Positions 44,337 through 53,600 of a stretch of DNA of 64,000 nt are shown in pieces. A program made the translations under genes and the position numbers. Below the pieces are notes generated by a model, which worked only from the letters and a program-made list of their open reading frames with translations, had not been told where the DNA came from and did no database searches. Positions within the stretch are counted from its first letter, which is position 1; every line of letters starts with the position of its first letter. This DNA comes from [Flexibacter] sp. ATCC 35103 (GTDB lineage: Bacteria > Bacteroidota > Bacteroidia > Flavobacteriales > Flavobacteriaceae): NCBI RefSeq assembly GCF_001975985.1, contig NZ_MTQF01000004.1, positions 497,621-561,620 on the forward strand, in the 5' to 3' direction.

Positions 44337-44702
44337 TTAATGCAATCTAAAGTTATATTGCTGCTTTAAAATCCCGATATGAAGCTTGCCATTCGTTTTC
44401 AGGTAAGCTGTCACAAGAATGTATCTCTCTTCCGGATACTTTATTTCATAACTAAAGGTTGTATCTTTTACTTTAACCTGTAGCAGGTGTTTTCCATCAT
44501 CTGATACTGGCAGTTCTGCCGTTTCATAACCAGGCATTGCATTTGTTGCTTTTAAGGTAATTTCCTGAACTTTCTTTTTATCCAGAAGTATTTCCAGTTT
44601 TAGGTTATCAAGTTTTATATTGGTTGGCTGCTCAAACGAAACAACATACTTTTTACAGCCAAAAGTGCATAAAACAATTAATAATATTAGAAGCTTTTTC
44701 AT
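44337..44702 (-). CDS. Small lipoprotein of unknown function
   Basis: The ATG at 44702 (MKKLLILLIVLCTFGCKK) gives a good lipoprotein signal, so the longer ORF to 44735 is trimmed; 121 residues result. The mature part is beta-rich (IKLDNLKLEILLDKKKVQEI, then HLLQVKVKDTTFSYEIKYPE) and looks like a single immunoglobulin- or transthyretin-like sandwich. There are no catalytic motifs. It is a single gene. Confidence 0.7.
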   Translation of the reverse strand: MKKLLILLIVLCTFGCKKYVVSFEQPTNIKLDNLKLEILLDKKKVQEITLKATNAMPGYETAELPVSDDGKHLLQVKVKDTTFSYEIKYPEERYILVTAYLKTNGKLHIGILKQQYNFRLH

Positions 44703-45487
44703 AAAAGATATTTTTAAAATGATAGTTACCAGCAATCAAAATCTACAATAATATTTTATAAATATAACTAATTTCACTACAATTTAAATACCCCAAAAGA
44801 ACAAGTTTTATTGCAATAAAGATCAGTAATACACATGAAAAAAATTTGATAAAAATATGGGTTTAAAAGCAAAAAAAAACGATCATTTCCCTTGTTTTCA
44901 GTAGGTTTATTGATAAATTTTGCTTATCTTTATAGTGTAAATAAACGTAAATATATGCCGAAAAACAAACTTTTTAAACTTCTGGATTACTCTTCAAAAA
45001 ATTATTTATTTTACTTCTTTAAGCATTTTATTTTTCAAAATGCTTTTCAATTTCTATTTGAAATTATTCTACCCAATCTTTTTTCTGTGCAAAGTATAAA
45101 CACACAGATAGTCTCAAAGCGACAACTCCAATTTCTACCATAATTATTTTTCGTTGATATATTTTCTAAACTATTTTTTTAGAAAATACAACTTTAAAAT
45201 CAAACAAAAGATTTCCCGTTTCAGGATTCTCTTTCGACTCTTCATTTTCATTTTTCAAAAACTAAACGTAATTCTATGATTTATTTCTCGTTTTTCAACT
45301 ATTTGATTACTTCTACTATTAATCTCAATTTATTGATTCATTCAAATCTATATTTTAACTTTTTTTATAGTTCAATCCAACTTTTTTAGAACTTTTTGTA
45401 TCTATTATAATAGAGATCAGATTCGTTTTCCATTTAAATAAAAGGTTCTAACAGACCTAAATTACTATGCATTGTATTTTGTTTTAG
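44703..45487. other. Gene-free AT-rich region before module 2
   Basis: About 785 bases of very AT-rich DNA. An ORF at 44892-45143, with an internal ATG at 44955, encodes a Phe/Leu/Asn-rich product with no recognisable features; I do not accept it as a gene. No inverted repeat or RNA gene is evident until the GGA array at 45488. Confidence 0.4.
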
Positions 45488-45567
45488 GGAATTTTCAGGA
45501 ATCTTAGGAAAACGCAGGAATTCTGGGAATCCCTTATCTACAAAGGGCTCAAAGTGCCTTTACTTTG
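45488..45567 (+). promoter_or_regulatory. Phased GGA array and promoter of signalling module 2
   Basis: GGA elements begin at 45488, 45498, 45507, 45517 and 45526, spaced 9-10 bases. The last is the palindrome GGGAATCCC (45525-45533). The -7-like box TTACTTTG is at 45560-45567, 34 bases from the last GGA, exactly as in module 1. Offsets of -34, -43, -62 and -72 are shared by both arrays; module 2 also fills -53, which is empty in module 1. Confidence 0.6.
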
Positions 45568-45641
45568 CCAAAGAAATTAGTTCAGGTTTTGTCTGCAGAC
45601 TAAAACATAAATATAAACTAGTTCAAATTAAGAGTGTAAAA

Positions 45642-45767
45642 AACCGTAAGACCGAGTTTAATCGGGAAGTATAAACAACGTCTTACAGTTCTACACACTT
45701 TACTTCCCAAAAAAGCAATTTGGTATTGCCTCAATCAAGTTCTGGATAAAATCCGGACAGCAATACC
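45642..45767 (+). promoter_or_regulatory. Structured leader 2 with interleaved stems and a long hairpin
   Basis: Arms A (AACCGTAAGAC, 45642-45652) and A' (GTCTTACAGTT, 45680-45690) interleave with B (GGGAAGT, 45664-45670) and B' (ACTTCCC, 45702-45708), with connecting stretches of 11, 9 and 11 bases. A hairpin follows: GGTATTGC (45722-45729) with GCAATACC (45760-45767), capped by TCTGGAT-aaa-ATCCGGA. It ends 27 bases before the small lipoprotein ATG. Paired differences from leader 1, such as G-U to G-C in stem A, support a conserved RNA fold. Confidence 0.65.
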
Positions 45768-45794
45768 TATGTCTAATTTCTAAATTAAATCAAA

Positions 45795-45974
45795 ATGAAA
45801 AAACTAATACTATTTATCGCTTTTGCGTTATTGTTCACTATATTTTCTTGTACTCCGGATGAGTATGAAACTCAACCAAAACAAGAAACACAAAAAAATA
45901 TTAATCCCATAAAAGCAACTTATGCTGATGGTCCTGGTGATGGTGGTACTAAGCCACCTCCACCTCCACTTTAA
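45795..45974 (+). CDS. Small lipoprotein with YADGPGD tail (module 2)
   Basis: 59 codons. The signal MKKLILFIAFALLFTIFSC has Cys19. The mature peptide begins TPDEYETQPKQE, much as in module 1 (TADEYDEV), and ends ATYADGPGDGGTKPPPPPL. The middle differs, so selection seems to keep the signal, the DEY start, the YADGPGD motif and a proline-rich end. It lies between the structured leader and the second TPR kinase gene (58-base gap). I infer an envelope peptide that works with that kinase; no function is known. Confidence 0.75.
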   Translation: MKKLILFIAFALLFTIFSCTPDEYETQPKQETQKNINPIKATYADGPGDGGTKPPPPPL

Positions 45975-46014
45975 TATAAAAATTTATTTTTAGTGTCTAA
46001 TTTATTACTATTTT

Positions 46015-46054
46015 CGGGGAAAGTAAATTTATATGTTACGGTCCCCGTTTTTTT
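46015..46054 (+). terminator. Terminator-like hairpin enclosing the kinase start codon (module 2)
   Basis: CGGGGA (46015-46020) pairs with TCCCCG (46042-46047) and GTAA pairs with TTAC inside, followed by seven T. The ATG (46033) lies at the edge of the loop. The 3' arm encodes the conserved LRSPF start of the kinase. Confidence 0.6.
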
Positions 46055-47742
46055 CTTTTATTATACTTCTTTTGCTTTTTTCCTGTAAAGAAAAAAAGAA
46101 TGTTAACAGTAACAATGAATCGATACGAAAAGAAGCAATTACTCTACGAAATATAGCAAATGAAAATCACGATAAACAAAATTTCAATACCTCTTTTTAT
46201 CAGTTTAATAAATCAAAAAAACTTTTTGAAACTATAAAAGATAGTGCCAATATTGGGTACACACTTACTATAATGGCCTTAATTCAGCAAGTGAATGGAG
46301 ATTATTATGGGAGTAAGGAAACCGTAACTGAAGCATTACCTTATGTTAAGAAAAAGAGTGTATATACAGCTGCTATAAATAATATATTAGGCATTGCTGA
46401 CAAAGAACTTTCTCTTTATGATGATGCCATTGTCTATTATAAAACAGCAGCAGATGATTTTAAAGATCCTATTGATAAGCGAGGTCCTTTAAGCAATATT
46501 GGAGCAGTTTATATCCAACAAAAAAAATACGACAAAGCAATTGCTCTTTTAGAATCTCTTTTAAGTAAAAATTTTTTAAAAGAAAAAGTTTCAATAACTG
46601 ATGAGGTTAGAATTCTAGACAACCTCGGTTATGCTTATTTTAAGAAAGGAATGGATCAAAAAGGATTCTCTTTAATGAATGAAGCGCTCCAGACGAGAAA
46701 CAAACTTAAGGATACTTATGGCAGTATTGAAAGTTATCTGCACCTTGCCGATTATTATGCTAAAAAAGACATTAAAAAATCAAATAAAAATGCCCTTACA
46801 GCTTACAATATTGCCACAAAATTAAATAGTGTTGACGAAAGATTAGAAGCGCTTCAAATTCTAATTTCAAATGATCACAGTGCTCAAAACGGTAAATATG
46901 TGCAAAAGTACTTTACACTAAACGATAGTATTATTAAGGTTCGAAATAACTTTAAAAATAAATTTGCTAAAATTAAGTACGATTCTAAAAAAGAAAAAGA
47001 CGAAAACGCAAAACTTCGTTTAGAAAAAGCAGAAAACTTGTTATCCCTTCAAAAAGATAAATATCTCCGAATTGTTTTTGTAATTGTATTTGTTTTTTTA
47101 GTCATTTTAATAGCCATATTGATAAGATATTATAAAAATAAAAACAGAGCTATAGAATTCCAGACTTCATATAACACTGAAACCCGAATAGCTAAAAAAA
47201 TCCACGATGAATTGGCAAACGACGTCTTTCAGGTCATTGCTTTCGCCGAATCTCAGCCGTTATCTACGGAAAGCACCAAAGAGAATCTACTTCAAAAATT
47301 AGATGACATTTACGGACGCGTAAGAGGTGTTTCAAGAGAAAACAATAAAATTGATACTGGCATAGATTTTACAAACAGAATAAAAGAAATGCTTTCAGCC
47401 TATAATACCTCCGAAAGAAATATTATTGCCACTAATCTGGAAAATATAAACTGGGAAATTATCGATGATATAAAAAAGATTACTATTAGTCGTATTTTAC
47501 AGGAATTAATGGTGAATATGAAAAAACACAGTAATGCAAATTTAGTTCTTATAAAATTTGAAAGTGATCAAAAATCAATCTTAATAAACTATAATGATAA
47601 TGGTAAGGGTTCTGAAAAAACGAAGCTTATAAAAAATGGCCTTCAAAACATGGAAAACCGTATGCAGGCTGTTAAAGGAACTATCGATTTTGACACAGAA
47701 CCAGATAAAGGTTTTAGAGCAAAAATAGCTATGCCTAAGTAA
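46033..47742 (+). CDS. TPR-containing sensor histidine kinase (module 2)
   Basis: 569 residues, closely similar throughout to the kinase at 35871. It opens MLRSPFFSFIILLLLFSCKE and has the same TPR lines (YYGSKETVTEALPYVKKKS, DNLGYAYFKKGMDQKG), one membrane segment near 346-366, and His391 in KKIHDELANDVF. The ATPase has NDNGKGSEK and GLQNMENRM. All catalytic motifs are intact, so it should be active. Unlike module 1, no response regulator follows; 414 bases of decayed DNA come next. It may signal to the regulator of module 1. Confidence 0.9.
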   Translation: MLRSPFFSFIILLLLFSCKEKKNVNSNNESIRKEAITLRNIANENHDKQNFNTSFYQFNKSKKLFETIKDSANIGYTLTIMALIQQVNGDYYGSKETVTEALPYVKKKSVYTAAINNILGIADKELSLYDDAIVYYKTAADDFKDPIDKRGPLSNIGAVYIQQKKYDKAIALLESLLSKNFLKEKVSITDEVRILDNLGYAYFKKGMDQKGFSLMNEALQTRNKLKDTYGSIESYLHLADYYAKKDIKKSNKNALTAYNIATKLNSVDERLEALQILISNDHSAQNGKYVQKYFTLNDSIIKVRNNFKNKFAKIKYDSKKEKDENAKLRLEKAENLLSLQKDKYLRIVFVIVFVFLVILIAILIRYYKNKNRAIEFQTSYNTETRIAKKIHDELANDVFQVIAFAESQPLSTESTKENLLQKLDDIYGRVRGVSRENNKIDTGIDFTNRIKEMLSAYNTSERNIIATNLENINWEIIDDIKKITISRILQELMVNMKKHSNANLVLIKFESDQKSILINYNDNGKGSEKTKLIKNGLQNMENRMQAVKGTIDFDTEPDKGFRAKIAMPK

Positions 47743-47782
47743 ATACAAATTAAAGTTCAATATGAACTTCTACAGTTTTATA

Positions 47783-47896
47783 CTAAAATGTATATCCAAC
47801 AACAAAAGTATTTACAGAACCATGATTATTTATTAAGAAACTTGGTTTCAAAGTTTGGGCTTTTATATTAACTCTACTTAATAATCCAAGTGTAAT
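47783..47896 (-). pseudogene. C-terminal fragment of an outer-membrane beta-barrel protein
   Basis: On the minus strand 37 codons (ITLGLLSRVNIKAQ... to VNTFVVGYTF, then TAG) end in the aromatic-Phe signature of outer-membrane barrel strands. The frame is closed by a stop just before them, and no start is present. This looks like the tail of a lost gene. The rest of the gap (47897-48155) holds a GC-richer stretch around 48090-48150 that I cannot assign. Confidence 0.4.
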
Positions 47897-48155
47897 TTAT
47901 TATTAAACGAATATTTGTTTCTTTTTGTTTTTTTTACTTTATAAACTATATCAACATTTTAACGAATTATTCAATTTTGCTTCTTTATTTTTGTTCTAGT
48001 ACAATAAAAAGTTATACCCACCTTTTCAAAAATTGCCTTTAGAATAATAATCCTTTTCAAACTAATCTTTTACACCAAATTTAATTACTTTGCGGGCACG
48101 AAGTCAGATATTCGCGTAGTACTTATTAAGAACACTTCTTAGAGCGGGAGATACA

Positions 48156-48852
48156 TTAAAAAGCATTATACTTCTTTAAGACCTCTTCTTTGAAATTTCC
48201 ATTTTTAAGCATTTCAACAAATTCCAATTTTGAAAAAATATTTTTAACTTTAAAAGGATCATGTGCTAAAATATACACATTCCATAAAGTATCTAAAGCA
48301 ATAACATCACCATCACTTAAATCATCAAAAAAATAAAATTTACCCTCTTTTAAATCTATTATATAAGTGTATCCAATATTTTTTTTGATTAAGTCTTTTT
48401 CATCATCTTTGAAATTTTTAATTAATCCATCCAAATCCTTGTTTTCAAAATGTTTTTCATTAATTTCAGAAATGTCAATTTTATTAAAATCAAAACTTGA
48501 AAAATCAATGCTCTCACAATTAAATCCTCCAAGAATTCCACTTAATATATTTAAATTAATAGTACAAAAATCATTCTTTTTAATATTCCAAACTTTTAAT
48601 ACTTTTTAAAATAAAAAATTTAGGAAGTTTTATATTTAAATATACTTTCTCGAGTTTAGCATTATAAATAATAACATAACTGTCTTTATAATTTAGACTA
48701 TATTTTTCAAACCCTAAAAGAAAATTATCATTTATTTGAGAATACAGATATAAATATTTTTTTGGCAAAATATTTATAACATTTTTAAAGAACAATATTT
48801 CTTCTTCTTTCATAGGGAATATCTTCTTCTTTTTTTTAAATAAATTAAACAT
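48156..48852 (-). pseudogene. Frameshifted immunity-like gene
   Basis: Two ORFs on the minus strand, 48852-48580 (MFNLFKKKKKIFPMKEEE) and the frame down to 48156, join into one protein of about 230 residues if one base is removed from the A-run (T-run 48603-48607 on the plus strand). The junction then reads FFILKVLKVWNIKKNDF. The downstream half contains GGFNCESIDFSSFDFN and IGYTYIIDLKEGKFYFFDD. The gene starts two bases after the stop of a decayed toxin C-terminus, the usual place of an immunity gene. I do not recognise the family. A sequencing error in the homopolymer is possible. Confidence 0.6.
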
Positions 48853-48853
48853 A

Positions 48854-49170
48854 TTATTTCCAAATTAAATTATACTGTTCTTTTACCCATTGTGGCGCAA
48901 ATCTAGCGCCATAAGGATCTACTTTGCATGATCAAGACCTTTTAATTCCTGAAAATTAAATCGATTATTTTAACAATTAGAGCCCAGTCCCAACTTGGAC
49001 GTATAAAACGACGATGCAATTTCCATATGTGTTTTCCATTCCTGACTAGTTACTTCATTATTTAATATTTTTGCAGGTGGCTTCATCTTACCTACCTAAT
49101 AAGCAAATATAATTATAACATCCATATGAACTTTACGAGAACCCGCAAGGGCATTGAATTTGAAATTATA
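48854..49170 (-). pseudogene. Decayed C-terminus of a polymorphic toxin
   Basis: On the minus strand several coding-like pieces follow one another: FNALAGSRKVHMD, then after an in-frame TAG VGKMKPPAKILNNEVTSQEW and HMEIASSFYTSKLG up to a TAA. They continue, shifted, as FNFQELKGLDHAK and, shifted again by one base, VDPYGARFAPQWVKEQYN, ending TAA just before the immunity-like ATG. At least two frame changes and two stops are needed. The order toxin tail then small gene is typical of toxin-immunity cassettes. There is no N-terminal carrier (Rhs or similar) in the window. Confidence 0.5.
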
Positions 49171-49185
49171 AAAACACAATAAACA

Positions 49186-49223
49186 AAAAAGCCTTTCAAA
49201 ATTTTACTCTTGAAAGGCTTTTT
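49186..49223. terminator. Intrinsic terminator of the efflux operon
   Basis: AAAAAGCCTTTCAA (49186-49199) pairs perfectly with TTGAAAGGCTTTTT (49210-49223), 23 bases past the stop of the outer-membrane factor gene. Confidence 0.88.
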
Positions 49224-49245
49224 CTCTACAAATTAACAGGCAATA

Positions 49246-50691
49246 TTATTTCCAACCGCCGCCCAGGTCTCTATAAACATGGACAGCAGCATTTAGTTGT
49301 TCTTTTTTAGTATCAACCAATTCTAATTTAGCTTCTAATGCATCACGTTGTGTCATTAAAACTTCGAAATAATCTACTCTGGCTGATTTAAACAAATCAT
49401 TAGACACATCAATAGAAGTATTCAACGCATCTACTTGTTTCGATTTAAGATCGTAACCTTTTTGTAAATTCTCAATTTTAGAAAGCTGATTCGATACTTC
49501 TAAATAAGCATTCAAAACGGTACGATCGTAGTTATACAATGCCTGAAGCTGTCTTGCATTTGCACTGGCAAATTCTGCTTTAATAGCATTTCTGTTGATT
49601 AAAGGTGCAGCAAGATCTCCTGCTAATGAATACAATAATGACTCAGGAAATGTAAACAAATATGAAGGTTTGAAAGCATTTACTCCAACTGCAGCCGAAA
49701 TATCCAATGAAGGATAAAACTCAGAACGCGCTACTTTTACATCTAATTTTGCAGCAACCAATTCTAATTCTGCTTGTTTTACGTCAGGACGATTTGCTAA
49801 AAGTTGTGACGGAATTCCTGAACTTACAGCCGCTGGCAATAAACTTAAGAAGTTAGTACTATCTGTTCTTTTAATTTCCTGCGGATATCTACCCAGTAAA
49901 AAGTTGATTTTATTTTCGGCTTCTTTTATCTTCTGAAGAATATCAAATTCAAGACTTTGTGAAGTTAAAACCTCAGCCTGAAATTTCTGAACTCCCAATT
50001 CTGTTGCTCTTGCAGCCTGTTTCTGAATCTTTACGATTTCTAAAGCATTAGTCTGCAATTTGATCGTTTGTTTTACAATATCTAACTGATTATCTAAAGC
50101 CAATAATTCATAATAAGAATCAGCAACTTCTGCAATAAGATTTGTAATTACAAAGTTTTTACCTTCAACAGTTGCTAAATATCTGTTTAATGCTGCTTTT
50201 TTAGAATTACGCAGTTTTTTCCAGATATCCACTTCCCAGTTTGCATATGCAGAAATAGTAAAATCACCTAACGGATCCGGAGTTTCTACACCTGGTTTAA
50301 TCTCTGTTGTAGCATCACCGGCACCCTGACTTGTATATCGCCCTACTTTTTCTACCCCTGCTCCTGCGCGAACACCAACAGTTGGCAACAAAAGTCCTTT
50401 TCGAACTCGAATATCATTCTTTGCGATTTCAATTTCCTGCAAAGTAATATTCAATTCCTGATTGTTTTTTAAGGCAACATCAATCAAATCTACAAGGTTT
50501 TGATCTTTAAAGTAATCTTTCCATTGTAATGCTGAGGTGTTGTTTGAATCCTGGGTTTGAGCTGTTGCGCCAAACGACTCAGGAACTGGCGTGCTTGTCG
50601 TTACAGTCTCAGGTGCAGGGGCTTTACACCCTGCAACCGTAAGACATATACCTAATGCAATACCATATTGATATGATTTGATTTTATACAT
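49246..50691 (-). CDS. Outer-membrane efflux lipoprotein (TolC/OprM family)
   Basis: The ATG at 50691 (MYKIKSYQYGIALGICLTVAGC) gives a lipoprotein signal; the TTG at 50703 adds only four residues. It has about 481 residues. The OMF repeat pattern is present in both halves, such as LVDLIDVALKNNQELNITLQ near 70 and RPDVKQAELELVAAKLDVKV near 310, with long alpha-helical segments for the periplasmic tunnel. It overlaps the RND gene by 8 bases and is the third gene of the efflux operon, forming the exit duct. Confidence 0.92.
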   Translation of the reverse strand: MYKIKSYQYGIALGICLTVAGCKAPAPETVTTSTPVPESFGATAQTQDSNNTSALQWKDYFKDQNLVDLIDVALKNNQELNITLQEIEIAKNDIRVRKGLLLPTVGVRAGAGVEKVGRYTSQGAGDATTEIKPGVETPDPLGDFTISAYANWEVDIWKKLRNSKKAALNRYLATVEGKNFVITNLIAEVADSYYELLALDNQLDIVKQTIKLQTNALEIVKIQKQAARATELGVQKFQAEVLTSQSLEFDILQKIKEAENKINFLLGRYPQEIKRTDSTNFLSLLPAAVSSGIPSQLLANRPDVKQAELELVAAKLDVKVARSEFYPSLDISAAVGVNAFKPSYLFTFPESLLYSLAGDLAAPLINRNAIKAEFASANARQLQALYNYDRTVLNAYLEVSNQLSKIENLQKGYDLKSKQVDALNTSIDVSNDLFKSARVDYFEVLMTQRDALEAKLELVDTKKEQLNAAVHVYRDLGGGWK

Positions 50692-53600
50692 GATTGTTGT
50701 CAATTTCTTCTGTTAATGGATTCTCTTCTTCATGTTTCACCAATTTGTATTTCTCTGCAATTTTTGCAAAAATGTAATACAAACCAGGAATCACGAATAC
50801 CCCACAAATAGTTCCTATAAGCATACCTCCGGCAGCAGCAGTACCAATGGTTCTGTTACCAATTTTACCTGGTCCTGAGGCAAACGCAAGCGGAAGCAAA
50901 CCTGCAATAAAGGCAAATGAAGTCATCAAAATAGGACGGAACCTCGCTTTTGCTCCTTCCATTGCTGCTTCAAGAACTGATCTTCCTGCAGCGTGTCTTT
51001 GTATCGCAAACTCTACAATCAATACGGCATTTTTACCCAGTAAACCAATAAGCATTACCATCGCAACCTGAGCATAAATGTTGTTTTCTAATCCTGTTAA
51101 TTTCAATAATAAGAAAGCTCCAAAAATACCAGCAGGTAAGGAAAGAATTACAGATAATGGCAAAATAAAACTTTCGTACTGAGCTGCTAGTACTAAGTAT
51201 ACAAATCCCAAACAAATCAGGAATACCCAAATCGCCTGATTACCCTGAGCAACCTCATCTGCTGAGATACCTGCCCAGTCAATATCATATCCTCTTGGTA
51301 ATTTTTTAGCTGCAACTTCCTGAATAACTTTAATCGCCGTTCCAGAACTATATCCTGCAGCGGCAGAACCACTAATTTGTGTAGAAGTGTACATGTTATG
51401 TCTTGTAATCTCAGAAAGTCCGTATACTTTTTCTAATCTCATGAAAGCAGAAAAAGGCACCATTTCGTCACGATTGTTTTTCACATACAACTTTAAAATA
51501 TCATCTGGCTGCGCACGGTATTCCGGAGAAGCCTGAACGATTACTTTATAGTTAATTCCGTATTTAATAAAACTAATTTCATAGTTACTACCCACAAGAG
51601 TTGACAAAGTATTCATGGCGTTTTCAATAGAAACTCCTTTTTGCTGTGCCATATCGTTGTCTACTTTCATCATGTATTGAGGGAAACTAGAGCTGTAAAA
51701 ACTGAACACGTTAGATAATTCCGGATGAGTATTTAACTCCTTAACGAAATCATTATTTACCTGCTCCATTTTTTTATAATCATTAGAACCTGTTTTATCT
51801 AACAAACGAAGCTCAAATCCTCCGGCAGCACCATATCCGGGTACAGCAGGCGGTTGAAAAAATTCGATATTTGCACCTGCAATATCTTTGGATTTTTCTT
51901 CTAATTCAGCCATAATCTCAAGAACAGAATGTTTTCTGTCACTCCAGTCTTTAAGGTTGACCAAACAAGTTCCTGAGTTAGAACCTGTACCTTCAGACAG
52001 AATTTCATAACCGGCTAATGAAGAAACCGATTTTACTCCATCTATTTTTTCAGCGATTTTTTGCAGTTTTTCAGCAATATTATTGGTTCTTTCTAATGAT
52101 GAACCTGGGGGTGTCTGAATAACGGCATAAAACATTCCCTGATCCTCATTTGGGATAAATCCTGAAGGAACAGAACTACTAATCAACCATGTTCCGGCAC
52201 AAAAAACAAGAAGTGCAATAATAGTAACCGCTCTTCTGTTTACAATTTTAGCCAATAGGTTTTGATATTTGCCTTGTGCTAAATTGAACTTATTATTAAA
52301 TCCATCTATAAATACATTTACAGGCGTTTTCTTTTTAACTTCTCCGTGATTATTTTTTAACATCATCGCACAAAGTGCCGGTGTCAAAGTCAAAGCCACA
52401 ATACCCGAAAGGATAATCGCAGTTGCCATAGTAACAGAGAACTGTCTGTAAAATACCCCAACCGGACCGGACATAAAGGCAACCGGAATAAATACTGCCG
52501 CCATCAGGAATGTAATTGCAATAATAGCTCCTGCAATTTCGTGCATCGCTTTTTTAGTCGCTTTAAGTGGCGAGAGATGTTCTTCCTCCATCTTGGCGTG
52601 AACAGCCTCGATAACCACAATGGCATCATCGACGACGACTCCAATAGCCAGAACTAAAGCAAATAATGTAATTAAGTTCAATGAAATATCAAAGAATGTC
52701 ATGAATACAAACGTACCAATCAAAGATACTGGAACCGCAATTGCCGGAATAACCGTAGAACGCCAGTCTCCTAAGAAAAGGAACACCACAATACCCACCA
52801 GAATAAAAGCTTCTACAAGGGTATGAATTACTTTTTCGATAGAAGCATCAAGGAATTTAGAAACGTCATACGAAATTTCATAATCCATTCCTTTAGGGAA
52901 TCTTTGCTTGATTTTTTCTAATTTAGCTTTTACCTCTTCAATTACCTGATTGGCATTACTACCAAACGATTGTTTCAATACAATAGCTGCAGATGGTCTA
53001 CCATTTAAGTTCGAGTAAATGTCATACATCGAGCTACCAAATTCTATTTTAGCAACATCTTTCAAACGTAAAAGTTCTCCGTTTGCGTTTGATTTTACAA
53101 CAATATTCTCATATTGTTCTTTGGTTGTAAAACGCCCTGAATATTTTAATACATATTCAAATGCCTGAGAACGCTTACCAGAACTTTCTCCGGTTTTACC
53201 AGGAGAAGCCTCCAAACTCTGACTTGACAATGCTTCCATTATCTCATCAGCAGAAATTTTATAAGCTAACATACGATCAGGTTTTAACCAGATACGCATT
53301 GCATATTCACGTGTTCCTAATATATCTCCGGAACCAATACCATTTACCCTTTTCAATTCAGAAAGTACGTTGATATCAGCATAGTTATACAAGAACTTCA
53401 TGTCGGTATTTTTGTCTGTACTGTAAAGATTCACATACATCAACATACTCGGCACTTCTCGGGTAATTTTAATACCTTCTCTAATAACTAACGGAGGTAA
53501 TTTATTGGTAACCGAAGCTACACGGTTTTGAACGTTGATCGCAGCCTGATTAGGATCTGTTCCTAAATTAAAGACCACTTTTATCGTAGCTTCACCATCA

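Noticed and set aside
44892..45143. 83-codon ORF (internal ATG 44955) upstream of module 2
   Set aside because: Phe/Leu/Asn-rich composition matches translated AT-rich non-coding DNA. A weak promoter-like text before it is not enough to call a gene.
48367..48609. Plus-strand ORF of 80 codons at the immunity-like gene
   Set aside because: It is antisense to the frameshifted minus-strand gene, whose repaired frame reads as a better protein.
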